Source of the DNA: an uncultured Lachnospiraceae bacterium
Lineage (GTDB): Bacteria > Bacillota > Clostridia > Lachnospirales > Lachnospiraceae
NCBI GenBank assembly: GCA_949051815.1
Contig: CARQVR010000033.1
Coordinates: 1-33,190, forward strand
DNA length: 33,190 nucleotides
Direction of reading: 5' to 3'
Shown here: piece by piece, positions 8,335-15,685 of the stretch
How the letters are laid out: each line of letters begins with the position of its first letter
Position numbering within the stretch: the first letter of the stretch is position 1
The notes under the pieces: generated by a model
Told to the model about the DNA's origin: nothing
Seen by the model: only the letters and a program-made list of their open reading frames with translations
The model's database searches: none
Made by a program: the position numbers and the translations under genes

Positions 8335-8391
8335 ATGTCTTTTGGAATGTTCATTCTTGCATTGCTGACCTTGATCGTTTTGATTTTTTAG
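8335..8391 (+). pseudogene. Remnant of a holin-like type I toxin ORF
   Basis: From ATG at 8335 an 18-codon ORF reads MSFGMFILALLTLIVLIF and then stops at TAG 8389-8391. This hydrophobic core closely resembles the middle of small Firmicute 'putative holin-like toxins' (about 30-35 residues, one TM helix), from memory of the family. Those proteins normally have about ten more N-terminal residues and a charged tail. Here an in-frame stop lies 30 bases upstream. An MTKFYKVFAEY stretch sits in the neighbouring frame from 8304 and runs on with IEK after the TAG only if the stop is ignored, so the gene looks frame-shifted or shortened. A weak promoter (TTGACA 8260-8265, GTTAAT 8284-8289, spacing 18) precedes it. 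Identification rests on pattern only. Confidence 0.45.
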
Positions 8392-8395
8392 ATAG

Positions 8396-8432
8396 AAAAA
8401 CCACCCTTGTATACTTGGCAGTTGCAGGGTGG
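8396..8432 (-). terminator. Terminator on the minus strand for the predicted antisense RNA
   Basis: CCACCCT (8401-8407) and AGGGTGG (8426-8432) form a hairpin. Read on the - strand it is followed by TTTTT (A-run 8396-8400 on the + strand). It lies just past the stop of the toxin remnant, so the two transcripts would overlap at their 3' ends. Confidence 0.7.
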
Positions 8433-8487
8433 AGTTTCTATCGTCTTGTAATGGGCAACCTCTTGTGGGCGGTTGTTTCCCTTTATG
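8396..8487 (-). ncRNA. Predicted small antisense RNA (RatA-like antitoxin arrangement)
   Basis: A minus-strand promoter (8493-8521) and a minus-strand terminator (8396-8432) bound a transcript of about 90 bases with no credible ORF. It converges on the holin-like toxin remnant, whose mRNA would run through the same hairpin. This is the layout of type I systems such as txpA/ratA, where the antitoxin RNA pairs with the 3' part of the toxin mRNA. The rest of the gap up to 8597 holds only a C8 tract (8571-8578) and no gene that I can support. Function is inferred; the RNA might survive as an orphan. Confidence 0.45.
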
Positions 8488-8492
8488 GTTAT

Positions 8493-8521
8493 AATATAGT
8501 ATATTTGCCCGGAACATGCAA
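8493..8521 (-). promoter_or_regulatory. Minus-strand promoter for the antisense RNA
   Basis: On the - strand, TTGCAT (8516-8521) and TATATT (8493-8498) are 17 bases apart. Transcription would start near 8486 and run towards lower coordinates. It is downstream of the DUF3048 gene, which ends at 8598, and is independent of it. Confidence 0.5.
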
Positions 8522-8597
8522 GCTACAGGTGGGAAGCCGGGGGGTGAACCCTGCGATAGGACGGTCTCCTCCCCCCCCTTTTTCTGACTTACCATAT

Positions 8598-9749
8598 TTA
8601 TTTTATCTCCTGATCATCCACGAGGAAGGAATCTCCGTCCTCCACGATGCACACCATCGTCTTGCCGGTGTTTAATTCGATTTCATTTCCGGCGTCGTCA
8701 TAGTACCTTGTGGCGCCGTAATCGGAGGTCTTTTCCCAGGTTACATGGATGCCCTTGCCGTTTGTGAAAAACCAGCCGTCCCTTGTGTTGTCATGGCACT
8801 GGAAGGCGAGATAGCCTTTGGCGTCGCGCACTTCATAGTAGGTGTTCTGTACCAGAATATTTTTAAAGGCAAGCTGCTTTCCCGTAGCCATGTCCGTGTG
8901 AGGTCCGTCCGAGGAACCGGAGAGATGCTGGAATCTCTCATAAAGTCCGGTATCGCTGTTGTAGACGAAGTAGCAGTTGGTGACGGGGTAAGCGGGGGAC
9001 ATGTCCACCCGGTTAGCCGTGATGGCGTCGTTGTACTGTGACAGGTCGTTTGGCTCGTTTTCGGGAGCGAAACGGTAATGCTGTCCGTCGGCGTAACCGT
9101 CGCGCATCTGGATTGAATAGCCAAGCTTATCTGCATCGGCGAGGACGCCGGCCGCGTCTATGTAAGCGTTGTCGGTTGCGTTTTTCGCGTTCTTATCCCG
9201 GAAAAAATTGCTGCTGGTTTTGCCGTCAATGTGGTCCGTGCGTCGGATTACCTCGTCTATGTAGAAGGGGCCGCCGAAATGAACGTAGAGGGCGTCCCAC
9301 TCAAAGGCCCAGTACACATAGTAGTCGCGGCAGCTTCTGATGTTGCCGAGTTTGTCGGCGTTTTTCCAGTCCTGAATAATCCACATCAGTCTGGTAATGC
9401 TTCCTTCCACATTACATTCATACAGAACATCGGCGTTAGAAATGCCGTATTGGGAAGCGGTTTTGGTGTTGGGGGTCATAATCGCAAGGGGCCTTGTATT
9501 GTCTGTCTCCTCGTCGACCCATTCGTTGGTGACGCGGCTTCGCACCATGCCTTCTTCCGGCGGTACATCTTCGCCGGTTGTTTCAGGTTCGGTTTCTGCC
9601 GGTTCTTCTTCCTCCTCAGGGATATCGTCGATGATCTGTTCCACGACAGGCGCTTCAACCTCCGGTTTTTCCTCCGCTTCCTTGCCGCAGCCGGTCAGAA
9701 GCAGGGCAGAAGACAGAGCGACGAGAAGTAAAACTTGTAATCTTTTCAT
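8598..9749 (-). CDS. DUF3048-family lipoprotein (YerB-like)
   Basis: The 383-residue product starts MKRLQVLLLVALSSALLL and has a lipobox LLTGC with Cys21, so it should be anchored on the outer face of the membrane. An acidic Pro/Glu-rich linker (about residues 24-65) leads to a DUF3048 domain: RPLAIMTPNTKTASQYGISNADV, then EGSITRLMWI, NIRSCRDYYVYWAFEWDALYVHFGG, and a C-terminal half ending LNTGKTMVCIVEDGDS. B. subtilis YerB belongs to this family; its molecular role is poorly known. Start: ATG at 9749 (minus) with AGGAGG 13 bases upstream, rather long, but the signal peptide fits only this start. The frame is open upstream to 9902 without a better site. It is divergent from rfbD and is the only clear protein gene on this strand. 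Confidence 0.88.
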   Translation of the reverse strand: MKRLQVLLLVALSSALLLTGCGKEAEEKPEVEAPVVEQIIDDIPEEEEEPAETEPETTGEDVPPEEGMVRSRVTNEWVDEETDNTRPLAIMTPNTKTASQYGISNADVLYECNVEGSITRLMWIIQDWKNADKLGNIRSCRDYYVYWAFEWDALYVHFGGPFYIDEVIRRTDHIDGKTSSNFFRDKNAKNATDNAYIDAAGVLADADKLGYSIQMRDGYADGQHYRFAPENEPNDLSQYNDAITANRVDMSPAYPVTNCYFVYNSDTGLYERFQHLSGSSDGPHTDMATGKQLAFKNILVQNTYYEVRDAKGYLAFQCHDNTRDGWFFTNGKGIHVTWEKTSDYGATRYYDDAGNEIELNTGKTMVCIVEDGDSFLVDDQEIK

Positions 9750-10016
9750 GCTTTGTTTAAGTCCTCCTTTTGTAATTGCAGTGTACACAGCAGTGCGTGT
9801 CCGGTTCCGTTCCACCGCATCTTGCACGCGGGCTTTTCCCTGTACGGACACAGGGATCATTGCCAACGCGTACATTTTAACATAACGGGTAGGGCGAGTC
9901 ACTAAAAAAATCTAAAAAAATTCCCGTGCATGTTTGGCGCTGTATGTGTTAGAATAAAAAAGATAAATCCAGTTTCCTCATGATTGGCAGGAAATCGGGG
10001 AAAGGATGAGACGGAC

Positions 10017-10862
10017 ATGAAGAAAATAATCGTAACCGGCTGCAACGGGCAGCTTGGGCGGGCTGTTAATCTGGAATATGCGGGCAGCACGGAATACGAG
10101 CTGGTCAACACGGATGTGGGGGAACTTGATATCACGAAGGTAGACGAGGTGATGCAGTTCGTCAGAGAAGTCAGGCCATACGCCATTATCAACTGTGCAG
10201 CCTACACGGCGGTGGAGGCCTGTGAGAAGGAGGAGGATCTGGCCTTTCGCATCAATGCGGTCGGCGCGCGCAACTTAAGCATAGCAGCTAACGAGACGGG
10301 CGCGAAGCTGATGCATATTTCCACGGACTATGTATTTGACGGAAACGGGACAAGACCCTACAAAGAAACCGATCCCACCGGCCCCCAGGGCGCCTACGGC
10401 AGAACAAAGCTGGCGGGGGAAGAATTTGTGAAGGAGTTTGGCGACAGGCATTTTATCCTGCGCACGGCGTGGCTTTACGGGGACGGAAAGAACTTTGTGA
10501 GGACGATGCTGCGTCTTTCCGAGACAAACGATAAGGTCAGGGTGGTGCGGGATCAGGTGGGATCGCCCACCAGCGCGGCGGAGCTTGCGAGAGCCATTGC
10601 CTGTCTGCTGCCTACAGAAAACTACGGGGTGTTCCATGCTACCTGCGAGGGCGATTGCAGTTGGGCGCAGTTTACGGAGGAGATATTCCGTCTGGCGGGG
10701 AAAAAGACGGTGGTGGAGGCCATTACCTCAGAGGAATACGGTGCGGCGGTGAAGCGTCCGGCTTATTCCATTCTCGAAAATTATATGTTTAAAATGACGA
10801 CGGATTTTATGTTTGCGGACTGGCATGACGCCATCGCGGCGTATCTGAGAGAAGAAAAATAG
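10017..10862 (+). CDS. rfbD: dTDP-4-dehydrorhamnose reductase
   Basis: The 281-residue enzyme would make the last step of dTDP-L-rhamnose synthesis, NADPH reduction of dTDP-4-keto-L-rhamnose, in the cytoplasm. It has the Rossmann motif VTGCNGQLGRAV at the N-terminus, STDYVFDGNGTRPYKE, and the SDR catalytic pair Y127/K131 in GAYGRTKLAGEE. Length is normal for RmlD/RfbD. The ATG at 10017 has AAGGA ten bases upstream; a TTG at 9984 extends the frame but fits the family less well. An extended -10 (TG then TAGAAT at 9950-9955) may belong to its promoter, weakly supported. The other three rhamnose genes (rmlA, rmlB, rmlC) are not in the window, so the pathway must be completed elsewhere. It opens the sugar-nucleotide part of the locus, 18 bases before gmd. 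Confidence 0.9.
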   Translation: MKKIIVTGCNGQLGRAVNLEYAGSTEYELVNTDVGELDITKVDEVMQFVREVRPYAIINCAAYTAVEACEKEEDLAFRINAVGARNLSIAANETGAKLMHISTDYVFDGNGTRPYKETDPTGPQGAYGRTKLAGEEFVKEFGDRHFILRTAWLYGDGKNFVRTMLRLSETNDKVRVVRDQVGSPTSAAELARAIACLLPTENYGVFHATCEGDCSWAQFTEEIFRLAGKKTVVEAITSEEYGAAVKRPAYSILENYMFKMTTDFMFADWHDAIAAYLREEK

Positions 10863-10880
10863 GCGGAAAGGATAGAGAAT

Positions 10881-11951
10881 ATGCAGAATATAGCACTTAT
10901 TACAGGAATCACGGGACAGGACGGCTCTTATCTGGCGGAGTTTTTGCTGGAGAAGGGATATGAGGTGCACGGCCTGATCCGCAGGCACAGCATTGCGAAC
11001 ACGGGAAGGATAGACCACCTGATCGAATCGGATTATCACAAGGTCAAATTTTTCCTGCACTATGCGGATACGACGGACTCGAGCAATCTGATGCGGCTGA
11101 TCGCGGAGATCCGGCCCACGGAAGTTTATAATCTGGCGGCGCAGTCCCATGTGGGCGTGTCCTTTGAGGTGCCGGAGTACACGGCGGAAGCCACAGGCGT
11201 GAGCACCTTAAAACTGCTGGAGGCAATTCGCGTAAACGGCGGAACGTGCAGATATTATCAGGCTTCCACGTCGGAACTTTTCGGCGGCATTCCCGAGACG
11301 GCGCCTCAGAGTGAGAAAACGCCTTTTTACCCGAAGAGCCCGTACGGCGCGGCGAAGCTCTACTCTTACTGGATTACGGTAAATTACAGGGAATCCTACA
11401 ATATGTTTGCCTGCAACGGCATTTTGTTTAATCACGAGTCGCCCAGACGCGGTGAGAATTTCGTGACAAGAAAGATCACGCTGGCCATTGCGAATATCAT
11501 TGCAGGTAAGCAGGATAAGCTGTCCCTCGGAAATATGAACGCGAAGAGAGACTGGGGTTTTGCGGGAGATTATATAGAAGGCATGTGGCTGATGCTGCAG
11601 CAGGACAAGCCGGACGATTATGTGCTGGCGACCAACGAGACGCATACGGTGAGGGAGTTTGTGGAGGCAGCTTTTGCAGAGCTTGGCATTCAGGTCCGGT
11701 GGGAAGGCACCGGTGTGAACGAGAAAGGCTATGATGCGAAGAGCGGCCGCCTGCTTGTGGACGTGAATCCTGAGTTTTACCGTCCGGCAGAGGTGGAGTT
11801 TTTGTGGGGCGACTGCGCGAAAGCCGAGAAGGAGCTGGGCTGGAAGCGGAAGGTAGATTTCAAGGGGCTGGTATCCATGATGATGGATGCCGATTTGAAG
11901 GAAATCGCGGGAATGAGCAGCGGGGAGTACAAAGCGCAGGGCGAAAAATGA
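10881..11951 (+). CDS. gmd: GDP-mannose 4,6-dehydratase
   Basis: The 356-residue enzyme converts GDP-D-mannose to GDP-4-keto-6-deoxy-D-mannose with bound NADP. The N-terminus carries ALITGITGQDGSYLAEFLLEKGYEVHG (split here: ALITGITGQDG, then SYLAEFLLEKGYEVHG), the GMD form of the nucleotide-binding loop. T130-S131-E132 and the Y155/K159 pair (YGAAKLYSYW) form the catalytic set, and NHESPRRGENFVTRKIT is typical. Length matches the family. AAAGGA lies about ten bases before the ATG, and rfbD ends 18 bases upstream, so both are probably in one operon. Its partner fcl is 2 kb downstream, separated by a large membrane protein. Confidence 0.95.
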   Translation: MQNIALITGITGQDGSYLAEFLLEKGYEVHGLIRRHSIANTGRIDHLIESDYHKVKFFLHYADTTDSSNLMRLIAEIRPTEVYNLAAQSHVGVSFEVPEYTAEATGVSTLKLLEAIRVNGGTCRYYQASTSELFGGIPETAPQSEKTPFYPKSPYGAAKLYSYWITVNYRESYNMFACNGILFNHESPRRGENFVTRKITLAIANIIAGKQDKLSLGNMNAKRDWGFAGDYIEGMWLMLQQDKPDDYVLATNETHTVREFVEAAFAELGIQVRWEGTGVNEKGYDAKSGRLLVDVNPEFYRPAEVEFLWGDCAKAEKELGWKRKVDFKGLVSMMMDADLKEIAGMSSGEYKAQGEK

Positions 11952-12044
11952 CGGATCGTTTGCGGGCTCAAGGATATGCCGTAGGAAATCAGCAGGCCGG
12001 AACGTACCGGATGAAGAGAAAGACAGAGGAAACGTATAGCTGAA

Positions 12045-14018
12045 ATGTTGTCGGTAATTTTGATCTGGCTTTACATTGGTGCAACTACATTTACAATCGG
12101 GTATGGTGTGCTGCGTGTACTCACGCGGCACCTTCCTTATTATGCACATGACTGCGCAGGGAATCCTGGCACTGGCGGGGAAAGCAGGCATCCCGTGGAC
12201 AGGGAAAGCGGGCATCACTGCCGGATGATTTGGAGCGCGGACGCGTATTTTATGTGCGGGCTTGTCTGTGTGACGGTTCACGCGCAGTTTTTCAGCCTGT
12301 TTGCAGGCGTGGGAATGGCGGCCAATATCATACTTTGTTTATTCTGTATTCTGACTGTGCTTGCGGATAAAAAGGGGATAGCGGCTGCAGCGCGAAAGCT
12401 CTTTCCGGCAGGGAAGCGGGCGGGAAATGGCGGCAGCGTTTCAGGGGACGGGCAGCCCGGCTGGCCGGGATTTTGTGCGGTGGCAGTTCTGTTTCTTCTC
12501 TTTGCCTACGGCGCGTCCCGCGGAATGATCCACTACGACACGGGGCTGTATCATGCCCAGAGCATCCGGTGGATCGAGGAGTATGGCGTGGTGAAGGGGC
12601 TTGGCAACCTGCATTGCAGGCTGGCTTACAACAGTTCCTCCTTTGCACTGTCAGCCCTCTACAGTATGGCTTTTTTAGGCGGGCAGTCCTATCACTGCGC
12701 GGCCGGGTGGCTTTCTTTTCTGCTGGCGGCGGTCTGTCTGCCAATGGGGAAATCCCTGCGGGCGGGGCGGCTTCGGACGAGCGATTTTGCCAGAGTGATG
12801 TGTGTGTATTATCTGGTGAATATTTTTGATGAAATGATTTCTCCGGCTTCGGATTATTTCATGGTACTTGTGGCATTTTATATAGTGATAAAGTGGCTTG
12901 CGTTTTTGGAGAGCGGGGAGAAGACGATCCTTCCTTACGGGCTTTTGTGCGTGCTTGGCGTGTTTCTGATGACGGTAAAGCTGTCGGCGGCGTTTACTCT
13001 GCTGCTCACCGTTTATCCGGCCTGCCGCCTTTTGCGGGAGAAAAGGTGGGGTGAGACGGGGCTTTATCTGGGGCTGGGTATCGTTACGGCGCTTCCCTTT
13101 TTTATCCGGAATGTGGTGATATCGGGGTGGCTGGTTTATCCGTTTACCGGACTGGATCTGTTCGATGCGGAGTGGAAAATCCCGAAAGGGCTGGCGGATT
13201 ATGACGCGAGGGAGATACAGGTCTGGGGCAGGGGGTACACGGATGTGGCACAGTACGATCGGCCCATGCGGGAGTGGCTTTCCGGCTGGTTTTGCACACT
13301 GGCGGGGAGTGATAAGCTGTTCGTGCTGGCGGCGGTGGCAGCAGTGGCCGCGCTGGTCTTTTGGGCAGGCTTTCTTTTCTGGCGGTGGTGCAGGCAGCAG
13401 GCGGCAGCAGGGCCTGGCACTGCATCTTTTCCGGCAGAGGACAGGGATTTATGGAACGGTTTCTGTGGGCAGGACGGGGTGGTGATGCCCGCGCTTCTTG
13501 CGGTGCAGGCAACGGTGGCGGCTTCCTTTCTCTTCTGGCTTTGCACCTCGCCGCTGATCCGTTACGGCTGCGTCTGGGTGTATCTGACGACGGCGGTGGT
13601 CTTCGGGGGGATATATGACGCGGTGATGTGCCTTGCAGTGCGCGGGGAGCGGCTTTTAAAAGGCGCAGCAGCGGGGGACGGACGCAGCAGCGCGGGGGCA
13701 TGGAGCGATTCTGGCGGAAACGGCGGCTGGCGGCTGGTGGCAGGGCGCGTGGTATGTGTTCTGGCCGTTCTGGTCCTTGCATATAAGGGGTTTGCACTTG
13801 CGCGTGAAACCACCAGCCTTTATGTGAATGATTACTGGCTTGTCCAGAAAGATTACGAAAACTATGAAACCTGTGCTTACGAGATAGAGGGCGTGGCCTT
13901 TTACTGTCCCGTGGAGGGCGACAGGGCGGGGTATGAACCGTTCCCCTCCTCACCGGCCAGGGCGCAGATTGCGTTTCTGGGGGAGGGAATTGCCGGAGGG
14001 TTTCGTGCGGCGGAGTAA
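12045..14018 (+). CDS. Large polytopic membrane protein, probable GT-C-like glycosyltransferase
   Basis: The 657-residue product has roughly twelve hydrophobic segments. No family motif is certain, but the loop after an early TM reads RGMIHYDTGLYHAQSIRWIEEYG and then NLHCRLAYNSSSF, split here as RGMIHYDTGLYHAQ / SIRWIEEYG. An acidic residue in the first large outer loop (DTGLYH) is the usual catalytic signature of lipid-sugar-using GT-C enzymes. I recall similar loops in uncharacterised bacterial membrane proteins near polysaccharide genes. Two low-complexity Gly/Ser/Ala-rich loops (around residues 122-142 and 541-565) and a 24-base repeat near residues 45-57 are unusual. The start ATG at 12045 has only AGAGGA 15 bases away. 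It lies between gmd and fcl, 93 bases after gmd. A role in adding or polymerising sugars on the outer face is inferred. Confidence 0.75.
   Translation: MLSVILIWLYIGATTFTIGYGVLRVLTRHLPYYAHDCAGNPGTGGESRHPVDRESGHHCRMIWSADAYFMCGLVCVTVHAQFFSLFAGVGMAANIILCLFCILTVLADKKGIAAAARKLFPAGKRAGNGGSVSGDGQPGWPGFCAVAVLFLLFAYGASRGMIHYDTGLYHAQSIRWIEEYGVVKGLGNLHCRLAYNSSSFALSALYSMAFLGGQSYHCAAGWLSFLLAAVCLPMGKSLRAGRLRTSDFARVMCVYYLVNIFDEMISPASDYFMVLVAFYIVIKWLAFLESGEKTILPYGLLCVLGVFLMTVKLSAAFTLLLTVYPACRLLREKRWGETGLYLGLGIVTALPFFIRNVVISGWLVYPFTGLDLFDAEWKIPKGLADYDAREIQVWGRGYTDVAQYDRPMREWLSGWFCTLAGSDKLFVLAAVAAVAALVFWAGFLFWRWCRQQAAAGPGTASFPAEDRDLWNGFCGQDGVVMPALLAVQATVAASFLFWLCTSPLIRYGCVWVYLTTAVVFGGIYDAVMCLAVRGERLLKGAAAGDGRSSAGAWSDSGGNGGWRLVAGRVVCVLAVLVLAYKGFALARETTSLYVNDYWLVQKDYENYETCAYEIEGVAFYCPVEGDRAGYEPFPSSPARAQIAFLGEGIAGGFRAAE
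12178..12216 (+). repeat. Short in-frame direct repeat (period 24) in the membrane protein gene
   Basis: GGGAAAGCAGGCATC at 12178-12192 recurs at 12202-12216 with one mismatch, offset by 24 bases (eight codons). It codes for a hydrophilic loop between the first and second TM segments. Confidence 0.7.
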
Positions 14019-14021
14019 CCG

Positions 14022-14050
14022 TTGCAATCTATCTGTTTTTCTTCTATAAT
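14022..14050 (+). promoter_or_regulatory. Promoter upstream of fcl
   Basis: TTGCAA (14022-14027) and a perfect TATAAT (14045-14050) are 17 bases apart, in the short gap after the membrane protein gene. Transcription would start near 14057, about 65 bases before the fcl ATG. So fcl can be expressed apart from gmd. Confidence 0.75.
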
Positions 14051-14121
14051 ACAATAGAAACAGCGGAAGAAAGCATGTGACACAGCAGGGTATCAATAGG
14101 GAAACGGAGACGGATGTTATC

Positions 14122-15063
14122 ATGAATAAGACAGACAAAATTTATGTGGCGGGACACAGAGGATTGGTGGGCAGCGCGATTGTGCGGTCTTTACAGGAAA
14201 AGGGATATGAGAATATCATCGGCAGGACGCACAAGGAACTTGACTTAACAAGTCAACAGGCGGTGCGGGATTTTTTTGAACAGGAGCGGCCGGACGTGGT
14301 AGTGCTGGCGGCGGCCAGGGTGGGCGGTATCAATGCGAACAATACCGCGCCTGCGGAGTTTGCCTACGACAATATGCAGATTCAGTGTAATGTCATTCAC
14401 TGTTGTCATGAGTATCAGGTGAAGAAGCTTCTCTTTTTGGGGAGCACATGCATTTACCCCAGAATGGCGCCTCAGCCGATACCCGAGGATGCGCTGCTGA
14501 CGGGTCCTTTGGAGGAGACGAACGAGGCATATGCCATCGCGAAGATTGCGGGGCTTGAAATGTGCAAGTTTTATAAGCGGCAGCACGGTGACGATTTCAT
14601 AAGCTGTATGCCCACGAATCTCTACGGGCCGCACGATAACTATGATCTGGAGGGTTCTCATGTGATGCCCGCGATGATCCGCAAGTTTCATGAGGCGAAG
14701 GTGAACGGGGATCCTACGGTTATGCTGTGGGGGACGGGCACGCCGCTTCGCGAGTTTCTGTACGTGGACGATATGGCGGACGCCTGCGTGTTTTTACTTG
14801 AAAATTACAGTGGTGAACAGCATGTCAATATCGGAACAGGCAAGGAAGTTACGATCAGGGAGCTGGCGGAGACAGTGAAAAAGGTGACAGGCTATACGGG
14901 ACAGATTGTCTGGGATCAGACGATGCCCGACGGTACGCCCAGAAAACTGACGGACGTCACGAAGCTGCACGGACTCGGCTGGCAGCACAAGGTGGAGCTT
15001 GAGGAGGGCGTAAAGCTGGCCTACGAGTGGTTCAAGGCGAACGAAAGTAAGGCAAGGATGTAG
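14122..15063 (+). CDS. fcl: GDP-L-fucose synthase
   Basis: The 313-residue enzyme epimerises and reduces GDP-4-keto-6-deoxymannose, the gmd product, to GDP-L-fucose using NADPH. Motifs: VAGHRGLVGSAIVRSL at the N-terminus, LGSTCIYPRMAPQPIPEDALL, and Y137/K141 in AYAIAKIAGLEM, plus NLYGPHDNYD. Length equals that of E. coli Fcl. The ATG at 14122 is preceded by a GGAG/CGGA stretch at 14106-14114; a GTG in frame at 14077 is less likely because the extra residues are absent from the family. It has its own promoter and is followed by a gap with a 13-base palindrome over its stop codon, then the Spo0A-domain gene. Confidence 0.95.
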   Translation: MNKTDKIYVAGHRGLVGSAIVRSLQEKGYENIIGRTHKELDLTSQQAVRDFFEQERPDVVVLAAARVGGINANNTAPAEFAYDNMQIQCNVIHCCHEYQVKKLLFLGSTCIYPRMAPQPIPEDALLTGPLEETNEAYAIAKIAGLEMCKFYKRQHGDDFISCMPTNLYGPHDNYDLEGSHVMPAMIRKFHEAKVNGDPTVMLWGTGTPLREFLYVDDMADACVFLLENYSGEQHVNIGTGKEVTIRELAETVKKVTGYTGQIVWDQTMPDGTPRKLTDVTKLHGLGWQHKVELEEGVKLAYEWFKANESKARM

Positions 15064-15116
15064 TACTGTACTAAAAAGAATGCCTTATCGTGCAAAAATA
15101 TTCCTCCGCGCGATAA
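15061..15116 (+). other. Inverted repeats between fcl and the Spo0A-domain gene
   Basis: TAGTACTGTACTA (15061-15073) is a perfect palindrome around a central T and includes the fcl stop codon. Twelve bases on, TTATCGTGC (15085-15093) pairs with GCGCGATAA (15108-15116) with one G-T, around a 14-base loop. No T-run follows, so a simple terminator is doubtful. The sites could be operators or an inefficient terminator. Confidence 0.4.
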
Positions 15117-15123
15117 ATTACCG

Positions 15124-15159
15124 TTTACAACGCGATGCTTTTTTGATATGATTGTCGAA
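15124..15159 (+). promoter_or_regulatory. Promoter with an overlapping Spo0A box
   Basis: TTTACA (15124-15129) and TATGAT (15147-15152) are 17 bases apart. Immediately after the -10, TGTCGAA at 15153-15159, in the context TTGTCGAAAG, is the core of the known 0A box. It lies at the expected transcription start, a position where binding would be expected to repress. The gene driven from here encodes a Spo0A-type DNA-binding domain, so autoregulation or Spo0A control is the natural inference. Confidence 0.65.
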
Positions 15160-15217
15160 AGAAGTATGGAACTATATTTGTCTTAATATATCAAAATTGC
15201 AAAGGAGTAAGAGGGGA

Positions 15218-15598
15218 ATGGCACAACAGAATATGATTAGTCCGAAGGAGCTTGAGAAAACAATCTCCGATATGATGCTGGAACTTGGGATACCGGCACA
15301 TTTGCGTGGCTACCAGTTCTTGCGAAGCGCGGTGGGAATGTGTGTGGAAGACATGGAACTGGTGGGGAGTGTGACGAAACTGCTCTATCCTGATCTGGCG
15401 AAGATGTACCAGACGACAGACACGAAGATTGAACGGGCGATCCGCAACGCAATCGAGGTATCGTGGGACAGAGGCAACAGCGATCTTTTTGAAGAACTGT
15501 TCGGTTATGCCAACACGGTGGAGTACACCCGACCGACGAACAGTGAATATATAGCCGTTGTAGCGGACTACATACGGTTGAAAAACAATTTGATATGA
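15218..15598 (+). CDS. Stand-alone Spo0A C-terminal DNA-binding domain protein
   Basis: The 126-residue product matches only the effector half of Spo0A. Recognisable stretches are ELGIPAHLRGYQFLRSAVGM, VGSVTKLLYPDLAKMYQTT, the recognition-helix region KIERAIRNAIEVSWDRGN, LFGY, and PTNSEYIAVVADYIRL near the end. No receiver domain is encoded: the frame upstream of the ATG is open for only 22 codons and is not receiver-like. Spo0A itself is about 260-270 residues, so this is a half-length paralog that would bind 0A-like boxes without needing phosphorylation. The start has AAAGGAG ten bases upstream and GAGGGG closer. The gene has its own promoter with an overlapping 0A box and its own terminator, inside a polysaccharide locus. 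It probably regulates this locus, which is inference. Confidence 0.9.
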   Translation: MAQQNMISPKELEKTISDMMLELGIPAHLRGYQFLRSAVGMCVEDMELVGSVTKLLYPDLAKMYQTTDTKIERAIRNAIEVSWDRGNSDLFEELFGYANTVEYTRPTNSEYIAVVADYIRLKNNLI

Positions 15599-15611
15599 AT
15601 TGAATTTTCAG

Positions 15612-15638
15612 GGAAGAGACGCGTCTCTTCCTTTTTTT
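15612..15638 (+). terminator. Rho-independent terminator after the Spo0A-domain gene
   Basis: Bases 15612-15631 form a perfect 20-base palindrome (arm GGAAGAGACG), followed by seven T (15632-15638). In RNA the arms would close with a small loop. It isolates the regulator from the glycosyltransferase genes downstream, which must then have their own promoter; a TACACT with an extended TGG at 15652-15657 is a weak candidate. Confidence 0.9.
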
Positions 15639-15685
15639 ATGTAAATATGGTACACTTATATCGGTATGCACGAAAGGAGAGCGCT

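Noticed and set aside
8304..8675. 123-codon + strand ORF starting MTKFYKVFAEY
   Set aside because: It runs through the hairpin of the antisense RNA and a C8 tract into the end of the DUF3048 gene, with no RBS and no coherent domain. Only its first codons may be the displaced start of the toxin remnant.
15085..15116. Terminator after fcl
   Set aside because: The stem is reasonable but no T-run follows, and the loop is 14 bases. It is reported as an inverted repeat only.
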